This document shows, in pieces, positions 24,190 through 35,769 of a DNA stretch of 64,000 nt. Positions within the stretch are counted from its first letter, which is position 1, and each line of letters opens with the position of its first letter. The translations under genes were made by a program, and so were the position numbers. The stretch is from Pardosa pseudoannulata (lineage: Eukaryota; Arthropoda; Arachnida; Araneae; Lycosidae): positions 140,382,673 through 140,446,672 of the forward strand of contig CM063502.1 of NCBI GenBank assembly GCA_032207245.1, written 5' to 3'. Below the pieces are notes generated by a model that did no database searches, had not been told where the DNA came from, and worked only from the letters and a program-made list of their open reading frames with translations.

Positions 24190-27057
24190 TTTCCTTTTCT
24201 ATCTTTTAGTGAGAAAAATATGCTTAGTTTAAGAAACAAATATCAATAATGTATCTGATCGTTAACAAGAGTTCTCTAAATTTAGATTAGAGTTTTATGT
24301 AGAAGTTTTATTACCAAAATTAACTATTTTTTCAGAGGCCAGAATTATATAGAAGGTTTACATCTTAGCTTTTATGTATTTTAAGGATGTTTTCACAGAG
24401 TATTGTGCCATAGAAAATTACTTTTTAACTCTAAAAAATTAATAAGAGGAAAGGGGCAGAAATAGGGCAGAGTGTAAAACACTCAAAGAAAGTAAAATTA
24501 ACCATTGATAATCTGATAAACACTGACAATCTGACTATCACCGATTTTTGTAAGTCCTATCCTTTCTTACCTCAAACCATTGTTACGATTGAATATATGT
24601 ATCTTGCATTTAACGTTAAAATTTCATCTGTTCAAAAACTTTTATTTTTCATCTTTTATATTATTTAAAACTCTTTAAAGAATAATGATATTCTTTTAGA
24701 ATATTATTATTATTATCTTTTGTTTCAGATTGAAAAGTAAAATTCTTTACAAAGATGTCCCATTAACAGCCTTTTTACCTAAGATAGTTTATAAATGTTA
24801 TATAACATAATTTTTTTACTGTTTTAATGTGTACTACTTTCATTACACACATTGTTTTTCTCATTTGTAGCATTTATCAAGCCTTTTATTGACACTAATG
24901 TAATAGGAAATTTTCACAATGCCTTAAATAACACTTATATGGTTTTAGCTTTATAAATGAAGTCACAGTAGTGACAATTATAGTCCGTCTTAATATAATG
25001 ATATTAAGCTTGATTTCCGGCAACGTAAAGTTGGTAATTTGCCTGTAATGCTCTGTTTGTGCTAATTGCATAGAGTAGTTCAAGCTTTCAGTGGTACTGT
25101 ATCAGATGGGCTTTGAGAGGTATTATGGGCGATTCAGTAATTCAGCAGCTATAATCAAAGTGAACATTAGTGGTGTACGTAATTCAGAATGTAACTGAAC
25201 GGCCGTGTTCATGTATATATATGCTACACCATTGTTCATCATCTCTAAAATTAAGAGAGAATAAATAAATACGAACGCTGACGGTTCTCGAAGATATTTA
25301 ATCGCTTTGTTGAACAACGTAGGGTTTATGTTCGGATAAAAAATATGTAGTAAAATATGGGTATAATATTAGAAAAAGTGTTAATTAGCTATAAAAATAC
25401 GAAAATTTTCATAGGAAATTGTCTCTCAGAATAAAAATCTTTTGTTCATAACCGGTTAAAATCGAGCTTATTAGTAACCAGTATACTGGTGAGCTTTAAC
25501 TTTCAAATGCAAGGAATATTCTTGTTGAATATCTGCATTATTCAACATCTAAATACCTATTTATTTTTAAAATTTACTTTTGTAGACAGTTAATCGGAGA
25601 GTAGAAAGTTTTGTATTATAAGTCTCGTGAACGTAAAGTATATAATAATATTTACCATATGTAATTATTTATCGTAAACAGCTCTAAATGTTTTGATAAA
25701 TTTTATTCTCAGCAAATTATATATGATTTTTAAGAATATTCTGAGAAATTCTATTACCATTTACATATCAAAAGATGTTAGGTGAGTGGGAATATTTTAT
25801 GGCAAAAAGAATTGGATAATTAATTAATAATTGTTTGCATAGAATTTTCCTTAATTAAAATACCGTTGTACGCATTACCGAAAAGTTTAATTAATGACAT
25901 TTATGAAAATACTACATGGAAATTGATTAGAAAGCATGTATGTGCATAAAGATGTATATACATTTTAGTAATTTCCCTAGGTAATGTTACAGTGTTTAAA
26001 AACTTTATTTACTTTCAAAGCATTATCATGATATGAAATACTTTCTTGCTATCTACAAGTAAAAATGAATATACAACAGTCATTTTTGATGTTTTTAAAA
26101 TTAATGTGCTTAGATTTTAAGGATAATTTTTCATATATTTTATATATTTCTTAAATCTGTACATTCGACGAATAATGTTTCTGTGTTATAAATTTAAATT
26201 TTACAGGATAGGATAATACATTTTTTTACAGATTTGTTTGAGTAGGTTTGTATTTAGTGAAAAGTTTTGTAAGCGTTTCTGATGTGCCAAAAATGTACAA
26301 AAATAGTAGGAATTAGAATTTTTATGTCTGAATTGTGGTATTTACCTCGAAACCATGAAGGTTCATTCTTTTATGTTCAATTTGCTAAACCTCTTGATTT
26401 TAGGAAATGATCGTTTCCGTAATAGAAGAGTAATAAATTATACACGAACATGAAAATATCTCAATATTAAAAAAATAGACATAATGTCTTTTACTTTCAA
26501 TGATTAGACATATTGTTTTGGTTAGGGTTTCGCTTTGGATTGATAAAAACAAAATAGTCGACGAAACGAGATAACTAAGGCATCAAGTAGCCATATTTAG
26601 ATATTAACTGCTATCAATATACATAGAGTCAGAAGTCTGAAGAGCTGAAAACACCTATGTGGTTCGAGAACTGTGGGCTACGTAATAATGCAAAAATAAT
26701 TTTTCCATTATATTTGTAGTCCAAATAATTATACAATAATGATTCATATTTTTATTACGAATAGATAGAAAAATGCAAAACCGTTTTAATTATCAAGTTA
26801 AAAAATCTTCTAAAATATTTCGGTAATTTTAATATAAGTATTAATTAATTTTATTGATTTACTTATTTATTCAAAGATACTTTCAATTTATTCGTAGTAA
26901 AAAAAATTGCTACTTTTATAAGAATAATTACTCAGATTTATTTCTTTTCTATCTATATCACATAAAGTTTCGTGCGTTTTATTGTTCAATTAGAAGGGAT
27001 TAACCTACTCGTTTCATGTAAAGAACAACTAACATAGGTTTGAATGAGTTGTTTTAT
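24190..27057. other. Unassigned AT-rich DNA
   Basis: Two short minus-strand frames at 25317-25123 and 25083-24895 sit in a slightly GC-richer patch and follow each other, but show no motif I recognise. The rest is featureless. Confidence 0.4.
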
Positions 27058-27432
27058 AGAAATTATATATGATTATATTAGATTTTAAAATGAATAAGCT
27101 AATATTTCTGATATTTCATTGAAATTAATTATGATTATATTAGAATTTAAAATCAATAAGCTAAACTTTCAGATATTTCATTGAAATTAAATATCATTAT
27201 ATTAGAATTTAAAATCAATAAGCTAATCTTTCTGATATTTCATTGAAATTAAACATGATTATATTATAATTTAAAATCAATAAGCTAATCTTTCTGATAT
27301 TTCATTGAAATTAAATATGATTATATTAGAAATTAAAATCAATAAGCTAATCTTTCAGCTATTTCATTGAAATTAAATATGATTATATTAGAATTTAAAA
27401 TCAATAAGCTAATCTTTCTGATATTTCATTTA
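27058..27432. repeat. Six tandem 62-bp repeats
   Basis: The GATTATATTA landmark occurs at 27071, 27133, 27195, 27257, 27319 and 27381, a period of exactly 62 bp with no indels. Each unit continues with TTTAAAATSAATAAGCTAA, TTTCWGATATTTCATTGAAA. Internal units are nearly identical; the first and last are more diverged, as expected for unequal exchange. The array has no unique spacers, so it is not CRISPR-like. Confidence 0.95.
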
Positions 27433-29249
27433 AAAAATATGTCAGTTAAAAAAATGAGAATTATTTACAAGCTCATTAGATGGGAAGTTAAATTTTGTTA
27501 AGTTTTTAGTTAAATTATTGGGATACTTGTTATCTTGTTAACTTTTTTTCCCTATTATTGTTTATTATACATTTTATAGGTGCGTATTATCGCCGTAAAT
27601 TAAGTATATGTGTTATACGTATTTATCTCTTAGATTTGTTTTTTGTATTCCATTATTCATTTACATGAATATACTTTTCATATAAAGCGTGACTTTATTT
27701 ATTGCAAATATAATATGGAAAATAAAAGACTTTAAATGATGTCTATGAAAATAAAGTCAGAAATATTTCATTTACGTTAATATATTTACAAAAGTAAATG
27801 TTACACAATTTAAATATTTACAATTATTATATCTAAAATATCCTTTAACTGGATAAATTAACTTTCTATTGTAGAATATCAAATTATTTACTATCATGTT
27901 CGGTAATCAATATTTAGCCTTGTACCTATTGAGAATAAAAAGAAAAAAAATCTAAAACTAACATTCCTCTTGTAAGCTAAAAAAGGAAGAAAAAGCTGAC
28001 TCATAATACAAACTTAACTTTTAGAAATTTTCGAATTAAGCTCTCAGATTTGAAAAAAAATCCAGAAAGAGTACTTATTAGCAAAAGAGTTTATAAGTAT
28101 TTTGATGTAATGTTTATAAGATGGGAGTGGGTATTAATATTAGAATAAGTTATAAAGAAGAAACTTTTAAGACTTAGGAAAAATTTTGCATTTCATAAAC
28201 GAGGTATTGATTATATAACAGAAAAGGTATAAAAAAATTTAGAGATATGTTTACTTGATAATTTTTATTTCTAAATATATTTTTTTTCATTCTGAAATAG
28301 TTTAGCAAATTACTCTTTGAATGGGATTACGTGTTTTCAAGTAGGACGAATATACTTTTCTTTACTTTATTTCAAAAGTATGAATGGAGATAAATAGACT
28401 ATATTTTAATTCATAAATGAATAGTGTTTTTAAAATGTATACATGTTTATGTATATAAATATATATTTCAAATAGAAACTAATGTAGACATATCAATATA
28501 GTTTAAAAAAAAGTTAAAAAATAAAGTTTTAATTTAAACGTTTTATGTATTCATAAAAGGTACTATAAATACTTTTTTTACATTAATTAACATTTATTTT
28601 AAATTAAGTTCTATTTTTTGCTTGTGGGTTTTCATAATAAAGGAATACAATGTTTAAAATTACTCTTTTATCAACAATACTTTTTATGATGCTCTTTTAA
28701 AATGGTAATTTTAGAAAAATTTTAAAAAGTTGTTGTTTTCCTTCATAAAAAATATTTATTTTCTGAAATCTTCATTATATTTTTTTAGTAAGAAATGTTT
28801 GAAATGACAATTTATTTTGCTTCATGAGATGTAAAGAACAATGGAGTCATTAAAATGTATAAAGAGAAGATGTTATTAGCACATTGCGATTGTGTATACT
28901 CTTCTGTTCTGTAGATGTTTTTAATTAAAACCTTTGTAGTGTAAATTACAAATCGCAGCAGTTTAAACAAATTAAATGCAAAATGGTATTTATAGATGTA
29001 TAAGGAGATTTAAATCCCCAAAGAAAAAATTAACAAGTGAGCTGCACCAAAATTTTTGAAAGAATTTTACGCTACTATAAAAGATTTTATTTTGTGTTTC
29101 ATTATAATAAAAACATTCATATTCAAATATATGTTAATATAAATCATAAATTTAAAGTTAAATTGACATATCTTAAATGCTAATAGGATTATATATCCTA
29201 TGGTTGGTGAATTATTTAAGAACATAGTAGTCTTTTGGAATGACGCTAT
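27433..29249. other. Unassigned AT-rich DNA
   Basis: Nothing recognised. Confidence 0.45.
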
Positions 29250-29448
29250 AACTCTACTACAATGGTTTGGTTTGGAGTGCTATGGTCTACTTTTTGAAAC
29301 ACGAGGGCTAATGAGACCGGGACCTACAGCTTAAAGCCGATTCCGAAAGGCTACGAACATTGATGGATTTGAAAGATTTTAACCCAGGAACTCTGGTACC
29401 GAAGGCCAGCACCCTAACAAATCGGCCATCGTTCGGCAACTCTATTAC
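29250..29448 (-). mobile_element. tRNA-derived SINE with target duplication
   Basis: Read on the minus strand, a degenerate tRNA-like head (GATGGCCGATTTGTTAGGG as A-box region, then CTGGGTTAAAATC as a decayed B box) leads into a body with GGAATCGGCTTTA and a tail ending GCACTCCAAACCAAACC. The same tail occurs at 32240-32275 and 47139. Flanks AACTCTACTAC (29250-29260) and AACTCTATTAC (29438-29448) are an 11-bp target duplication with one mismatch, so the insert is 29261-29437. SINEs are RNA polymerase III transcribed and moved by LINE enzymes. Confidence 0.8.
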
Positions 29449-29935
29449 GAGTAATGTATAGCTTGTTCGTTAAAGGTGACTGGGTCACCTGGCTCATGGG
29501 TCTTCTGCTTGATCCCTGCTTCAAAATTACGAGGACCCACTTGAACATAAGTCGTACTTTCACCCTTGAAGTGCTCGTTACAAGGAAATGCGCGATCCTT
29601 TTCCTTTACATATTGTTGACCGGTCACGAGTTAACTCGTGATGCGTTTTTTTCGAATCGCTGTTGTTTTCTCTCTTGGCGACCAGTGGAAGGGCAAGTAC
29701 AGTGCAAGTGTTGGTCTGTATAACACAAGCTGTTTCTCTCGCTTATAAGACCCGCCAAATCTTTTCTTGTAAAAAACATTTAATAATTAAAAAAATTAAA
29801 ATACGTAATGAAGAATCTTTCAATGAATTATACGCGGATGCTTTATTTGATTGTCCGAGTGATTATGAATCAAATTGTGCTAATAGCTGGTGACATGAGA
29901 TAAATGTTCAGTAAAATTACCGGTCAACAATGTGT
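29449..29935 (+). other. GC-richer island with palindromes and short frames
   Basis: The island holds a perfect 16-bp palindrome CACGAGTTAACTCGTG (29625-29640). It also has an inverted pair, CATATTGTTGACCGGT (29609-29624) and ACCGGTCAACAATGTG (29919-29934), and the short palindrome GGTGACTGGGTCACC at 29476. Overlapping plus-strand frames at 29454-29723 and 29663-29893 are open; the second ends in an acidic stretch reading NELYADALFDCPSDYESN. Such an acidic start is common in piggyBac-family transposases, and a piggyBac-type MITE lies 250 bp on, but this link is a guess. The inverted pair could mark a 326-bp transposon (29609-29934). Confidence 0.35.
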
Positions 29936-30189
29936 TTATACGAATAGTTTTCGGCTCAATCGTGCTTGGTTTGACCAAGTGTCATAAGACAACAATAACA
30001 ACAAGAAGTGATGGATAGTTTTAAACAAAAATATTTAATACATGAGGGTTAGTCCTAAATTTTATAATAGATGTAGATGTTAACAATGGTTCAAATTTAA
30101 AGCAAATATATAGGAATTTTCCGTACCTTTTAAGAAAAAAGTACAAAGCTACAAAGTCACGGTTATTATACTATTTTATACACTCTTAA
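29936..30189. other. Unassigned DNA
   Basis: Short AT-rich spacer with no recognised content. Confidence 0.4.
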
Positions 30190-30470
30190 CACTAGATTGC
30201 CCAAGGCAGTCATTTTGACTGTTTCTTAATTTCAATTAGAAAAGCAATTAGGAAATATAATGACACAATTTCTTAGAATTTGGTGACTTTTTCTATAACA
30301 TATAAATGGGTTTATGAATAATTGTAGTTAATTCCGCCCTCCTTTATTATATAATATTAAAAATTAATTTTAAACAAATTTCTTTACATATTTGTTATTT
30401 TTTCACAATGCAGTCATTTTGACTGTTTTTGGGCAATATAGGTATACAAGAAATCTCGGGCAATCTAGTG
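30190..30470. mobile_element. piggyBac-type MITE
   Basis: The 281-bp element starts CACTAGATTGCCC and ends GGGCAATCTAGTG, a perfect 13-bp terminal inverted repeat, and is flanked by TTAA on both sides (30186-30189 and 30471-30474). Near each end lies CAGTCATTTTGACTG (30207-30221 and 30411-30425), itself a palindrome, as expected for subterminal transposase-binding repeats. The interior is AT-rich and noncoding. The open frame 30392-30619 runs out of the element and is fortuitous. Confidence 0.88.
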
Positions 30471-30474
30471 TTAA

Positions 30475-32097
30475 AGACCCACACAAACACATGCACCCGC
30501 ATATCGAATATTCTCTTCGATGTAAAAATAATTATCTCTTTATGAAAATACTTGAAAATGGGAAATATGTAATAAATATCTCAAATTTTATTTTAAATAG
30601 TAATCAACGCAAATGGTAGAAACAAAATCCAAATTGAGTTCAATGATATTTTATTCAGTTGTGTTAACTCTATAATCAAAGGGAGAAAATTTAATGTAAT
30701 TAGATTGATCTAAATTAAATGAAAAAAGGAATAAGACTTAAACAAATGTGGGAAAATTATTTATATTAAAATGTTACATCTTTATAACGTTGAACAGTTG
30801 TAAGTTATTACTATATGCAGACACATAGTATTAACTTACAAAAGAAAATAAGATACATTTCCTAGTATAAGTTTCAAGCAGTATTTATAGAAATAAAATG
30901 CTTGAAAATATAGACCATTGATAGGAAATATTATGTGAAAAATTTTAAACGATTTTGATGTCTTAATTAAACATAGTGCACATTTCAGACATACAGAAAT
31001 ATCAGAAAATAATCTATATATAATTTTTATTCGAATGAAAATTCTAGAGAAAAGAAATTACAAACCAGTATCACCGCATTTTTAATCATTTTAATGATTT
31101 TAAGGAAAGATGCTTATTTATTTCGAAAGCTAGTGTGTATTATTTAAAAATAAAAAAGCCCGTTTGCTTTAAAGTTTAAACTTGTACATAATGTTTAAAT
31201 TTAAAGTAAAAGCAAATATTATGTAGAATTCTAGATTAAGAGGAAGTGTGAGATAACTTTTAACTGCCATTTTGAAAATTGTTTCACTACACTGAAGTTA
31301 TTGATTCGGTGATGACGTCCGTTAAAATTGAAAATAATGAAAGATGATGGCAGATTTGGAAAAAAAATAAAGGTAGATATTTTTTTCATAGTATTTATAA
31401 CAAGATTTTTTATTCTTTTGGGATAAAATAAATGGCACTTTTAAATGGAAACCCTAGAGAATAATTTGTTTTTTATTACAGTGCTGGATATTTTGCAGGT
31501 AATCACATTGTAATACGTAATTATAGATAAAAAATATTTAATCTAAGAAAAAAAGTATTGGAATTGATACATTATTTCGAAAGATACTCAGAGCTATTAA
31601 TTTCCATAAGTTTTTAAAATTTCCATTACTCCCAGATAAAAAATAATTACAAGTGTTCATCAATAATACATTGTTAGTTTGTTCAACAATGGAACTGATG
31701 ATCCATTACAAATTTTATTTGAATAAATTTTGTCATTTGTAATAGATGCTATAAGACGTATTCCATCTAAAATCATTAATAAAAAAAGAGAAAAAAGCTC
31801 TTATCAAACTTATGGTGGATAGAAATTTTTCAATGAACCAAAGTCAAATGAGTCCAACGAAATACAATTGGTATACAACTTTGAGAAATATTCAGATTAT
31901 GTAGAGAAGGGTTTCTCAAATATCAGTTATTATATCTATCTAGATAAATTACAAAGAGTATGCCTGAATTTGAAATCGCTATTAATTACATTAATACAAC
32001 AGTTGAATCTATTTTATGGATAATTTTCAACACTGTTTAAATACAAATATATGTTGAGATTGATCAGCATTGTTGCTTTAATTATATGAATTATAAT
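30475..32097. other. Unassigned AT-rich DNA
   Basis: Nothing recognised. Confidence 0.45.
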
Positions 32098-32106
32098 AAT
32101 ATTAAT

Positions 32107-32275
32107 CTGGTCGAACGAGGACTGAATGTCAGAGAGCTGCTCTTAGGAACTGGTGTTCGCGGATTCGAATCTCGCTGATGGTATAGATGTTTGTAGCCCT
32201 AATCGGCTTTAGGTCCAGGTCTCACTTGCCTTCGTGTAGCAAATCATTAGACCATAGTACTCCAAACCAAACCTC
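32107..32275 (+). mobile_element. tRNA-derived SINE with target duplication
   Basis: The plus-strand copy has a tRNA-like head with an A-box-like TGAATGTCAGAGAGC and a good B box GGATTCGAATCTCG, then a body containing TAATCGGCTTTAGG and the family tail ACTCCAAACCAAACC. It is flanked by AATATTAAT at 32098-32106 and 32276-32284, a 9-bp target duplication. It is the best-preserved of the copies here. Its 3' part was later copied again by the tandem duplication at 32212-32708. Confidence 0.85.
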
Positions 32276-32708
32276 AATATTAATTTGTAAATATTTCAAG
32301 TGTTACAGGCATATATCTACATATATACACATATATCTACAGACACTATTATTCCCTTTATGACTTGTTAGAAACATAGTATTTGCCATTATGTATATAC
32401 ACTGACGAATATTCTAATCAAACAGTAACATGTTTCAATGTAGGTCCTGGTAGGTTTCAATGTAAGTAATTTGTAGGTCCAGGTCTCACTTGCCTTCGTG
32501 TAACAAAACAATAGATCGTAGTGCTCCAAACGAAACTTCAATATTAACTTGTAAATCTTTTAAGTGTTACACGCATATATCTACACATATACACATATAT
32601 CTACATATACTATTATTCCCTTTATGAGTTGTTAGAAGCATAGTATTTGTCATTATGTATATACACTAACGAATATTCTAACCAAACAGTAACATGTTTC
32701 AAATGATA
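32212..32708. repeat. 264-bp tandem duplication
   Basis: GGTCCAGGTCTCACTTGCC occurs at 32212 and 32476, offset 264, and the following sequence matches through TAACATGTTTCAA at about 32440 and 32704. It covers the SINE tail plus about 160 bp of flank with GTATATACACT and CATATATCTACA motifs. The join lies in GTAGGTCC text present near both ends, suggesting a short-homology event. Copies differ by scattered changes, so it is not very recent. Confidence 0.9.
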
Positions 32709-33604
32709 AAGTTTATCAAAAATAATAAATCTTGTGAGAGTACAAAAATTGACCTGAGCTAACTAAACATGTTGTAAGAAATATTTAATGTCTAAATACT
32801 TTAAAATAGGCATGGACTTTTCTTTTTTTCTATAATGCATCATGCATCTTCTTTCAAATATTACTGCGTCCTAAACTATAGTTAGATAAATAATTTGTTC
32901 ATAGGAATTAGTGCATATAAACAAATCGAAGAACACAGCATATTGTAGTCTTTTGGAATTATACTTAAATACATTTATTCTCATCTTTAATCTAAATGTT
33001 TAAAAATACAATTTTGAATCCTTCTAAAACCATTTGGCCTGAATAAGTTGCAATTTTTATTTCACTGTAAATGATTGGTTGTCTACGAATCTCTGAAAGG
33101 AAAAGTTATATCTATTTAACCTAGCAATCCGGCTGTTTTTAAAGATCTGTTAGTATCTCATGGGTATTGTTTCTATTTTAAATTAGATTTATTTCGATTA
33201 CCGACTGCATAAAAATTTAGTAAGAGGATCAAAACTATTCTACTTCAACCAGTATGATACTGATGACGTTTTATAAAAGATAAGTAATCTCATGTGAACG
33301 AAAGTCAGTATCAGATATTTATACTGTATTTAATATGCATTTTCTACCCAAAGTAAGGATTATTATGAAAAATATAGTAAATTTTAAAATTATATAACTA
33401 GAATGTTGGCCAGAAGATGAAATAATGCTGACAAAAAGCAAAGTTTTCCTTTTTAAATGGTTTCAGGTTAGGTTCTTTAACTCAAATATTTAAGTGAGTT
33501 ATTGTGATTACTCCCAATACTGACATAATCTTTTTTTTGGAAAAAAACTGAAAGATATGCTATTTTTTGATCAAGTGAAGCTACAACTATTGATTACTTT
33601 TCTG
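32709..33604. other. Unassigned AT-rich DNA
   Basis: Nothing recognised. Confidence 0.45.
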
Positions 33605-33885
33605 GTTTTAAAATTGCCTCCGGTGTACCACAATGGAGACAGTGTGGAAATAACCTCTTGAGGTTGATCCACTCTGTCACTGTTTTGATAGAAGACTTTT
33701 GAATCCTTTGAGTCCTAGGTATAAGATGTGTAGGTAAGAGTATTTTTAGACTCACGGAAAAACACGAAAACCGACTGCAGCGGACGGAACCAGTTCAAAC
33801 GGGAATCTAATCCTTGACCTAGCAGAACTGTCTGTCTTGCTTGCAAAGTAGTGCTTTAACTACCTGGGCTACTGTAGGCCTATCA
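33605..33885 (-). mobile_element. Second SINE-like family
   Basis: Read on the minus strand, this GC-richer piece starts with an A-box-like GTAGCCCAGGTAGTTAAAGC, followed about 40 bp on by a weak B-box-like GGATTAGATTCCCG. It continues with GTTTTCGTGTTTTTCC, a phrase of the kind shared by core regions of several SINE families. The body does not match the SINE family at 29261 and 32107. No target duplication was found. Confidence 0.5.
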
Positions 33886-35020
33886 TCTAGTTTTCTTACT
33901 ACCATGAATTAATAGGTAAAGAAAGTTATTTCTTGTAGATGATTATCATGTATATCGAGTATAATTAATTGTTGCCTTCGAATACCATTAATTACAACTT
34001 TAGAGATATTTAAAAAATGAAATCTTAGTTTGCTCAATGTGACCAAGATTCTAACCAGTTACCTTGTTAAACTAAATTCAGTACTTGCAAGGGGCACCTT
34101 GGGGTGACAGTGGATTTTCAAAATTTATTTCGTTTATGACTAATTTCTATGAATTTTCACATTTCAATAACAATATATTTGTGTGAAAATATCGGTTGCA
34201 CATTCTAGTTAAAATCTTAGTAACTTTAAAAGTTAGTAATTTTAAACTATTTTAAAATGAGCATTATTTAAAATGTTTAACTTGCTTGTGCTCAAGTATA
34301 ATATGGACATTTTTAATCACATGACACCATTTTTGGCCTTATGAAATAATTTAATTCTTATTGTAAGTAATTGCTGGATGCATAAAAAAATAATAATTAA
34401 AATATATTTATATATTTCACAAAAATGCATAAAAAAATTTCAAATTTTATAAGAACAGACTTTTACAATTTATTATTTTTTACTTTTATTTTATACAGTA
34501 GAAAGTAAATTGGTAGTAGAAGTCAAATTTATTTAGTTGTTAGAAAGGTATTTTGAGTATTTCAGTTACTAATAAAATATAATACTGTTTGCTATAAAAC
34601 TTATTATAGTAATTATCAAATACTTTATTTATAAATGCTGGGGTAACTACTATTATATTTATTACAAGATTATGGCTAAGAAGACATCTGATTTCATTCT
34701 TATTTCTAGTTTAATTTCGAAATTCAATGACATATAATTATTGAATTTTGAGGTAAATGTAGCCCATCTGAGCATCACAGGAGATGTAGATGCAGCTGTT
34801 CACTTCAACCTTAAACGCTTGGGCTATGGTTGATCAATGAACAGGGTTCCAGAATTTTGAAAATAATTTCAATGGCTATTGTATTTTTAGCTGATATTAC
34901 TCCTTGTACCTAATATAAGCAAAAGTTATATATTAGAAATCTTTGGTGTAGAATCTAACTCGTGACGTAGCGAAACAATCTTGCCTACTTGTAAAATAGA
35001 ATCTTCATCTTTGGTGGTGT
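33886..35020. other. Unassigned DNA
   Basis: Mostly AT-rich. At 34759-34825, TAGCCCA and TGGGCTA bracket a GC-richer 68-bp piece that could fold into a stem; its identity is unknown. Confidence 0.35.
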
Positions 35021-35668
35021 AACAATAAGTTACATTCGGTTCAGCTCTTTTCACCTCTTCCCGTGATCTTAATTATTTAAAAGTTTAAGATAATTTATTT
35101 AAAAATTCAAAAGTTTCAAACTATCTCAGTCACCAAACCAAAGCACATCATCATTATCCTGGTCACGGCACCAAATATGTAAATAATACGTTGGCCTAGT
35201 GTTTGAGAAAGAAGAAATTAAAACTCATTAAGAAACACATGGAAAATAGATCTTAATTAAATGATTTTATACAATTAAATGAATGCCTAAGGAATACAAC
35301 TGGAATCAACTTATCATTTTTAGATATCAAAGACTTTTGAGTAAGCGCGGCCATAAAAAACAATATGGCGAAGATTTTTCTCAAAAGGTTTTTTCCTCAA
35401 GCCGCGTTTGCCAGGCGTTCACCTTCTACTCTTCTGGTAACAACCTTGTCAGCTCAAAAAATCAGACTGCCTCGCGGAGAAAAAAACAGGGGTCTATTCC
35501 AGAAAGGCGGGGGGTCAATATCCCCTTAACCAACGGACACTTCTATTGGTTGGGAGTAGTCCGAAGTATCTTTCTAGTTCAAACCGGTCTTATTCTGGTA
35601 TGTCTTTGACGATGACTGACTGGAAGAGATAAAAAGAGCTGAACCGAATGTAACTTATTTTTACAGGT
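35021..35668. mobile_element. TIR element of unknown superfamily with GC-rich cargo
   Basis: The left end (35021-35062) and the reverse complement of the right end (35620-35668) share AATAAGTTACATTCGGTTCA followed by GCTCTTTT and CTCTTCC, an inverted repeat of over 40 bp with few mismatches. About 550 bp lie between. The middle (35330-35610) is far richer in G+C than anything nearby and holds a 108-codon plus-strand frame (35283-35609). The minus strand of the same region has an ATGGCCGCGCTTACTC start after a GCCATATTG element, and a CCAATAG box. I found no clear target duplication and cannot assign a superfamily. The ends strongly suggest a nonautonomous DNA transposon. Confidence 0.7.
35283..35609 (+). 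CDS. 108-codon open frame inside the TIR element
   Basis: The frame is open across the GC-rich cargo of the element at 35021-35668. The predicted product is basic in its first two thirds (Lys/Arg/Ser/Gln-rich, with a SRRKKQG cluster near residue 67) and hydrophobic at the end (a stretch near residues 87-108). I recognise no domain, no transposase motif and no known family. The start lies in AT-rich sequence outside the cargo. Because the minus strand of this region also has promoter-like boxes and a short frame, the plus-strand frame may be a by-product of high GC. If real, it would be captured host or viral sequence carried by the transposon. Function unknown. Confidence 0.2.
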   Translation: MPKEYNWNQLIIFRYQRLLSKRGHKKQYGEDFSQKVFSSSRVCQAFTFYSSGNNLVSSKNQTASRRKKQGSIPERRGVNIPLTNGHFYWLGVVRSIFLVQTGLILVCL

Positions 35669-35769
35669 ACGCACATGATTTAGGATCTCGAATTCTAGAA
35701 ATCACTGGACTATTGCTATTTTCTTCTTGATAGCCATGCTGGTGTTGAGTATGATTAAGTGCTACATTG

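Noticed and set aside
24895..25317. Two consecutive minus-strand frames as one gene
   Set aside because: No shared motif, no credible splice signals and no family resemblance.
27058..27432. CRISPR array
   Set aside because: Contiguous 62-bp units without unique spacers, in a eukaryotic setting.
32107..32180. Functional tRNA gene
   Set aside because: Good B box but poor A box and acceptor stem, followed by a SINE body with target duplication.
34759..34825. tRNA-like or small structured RNA with TAGCCCA/TGGGCTA ends
   Set aside because: Only the 7-bp end stem pairs; the interior does not fold into arms that I can support.
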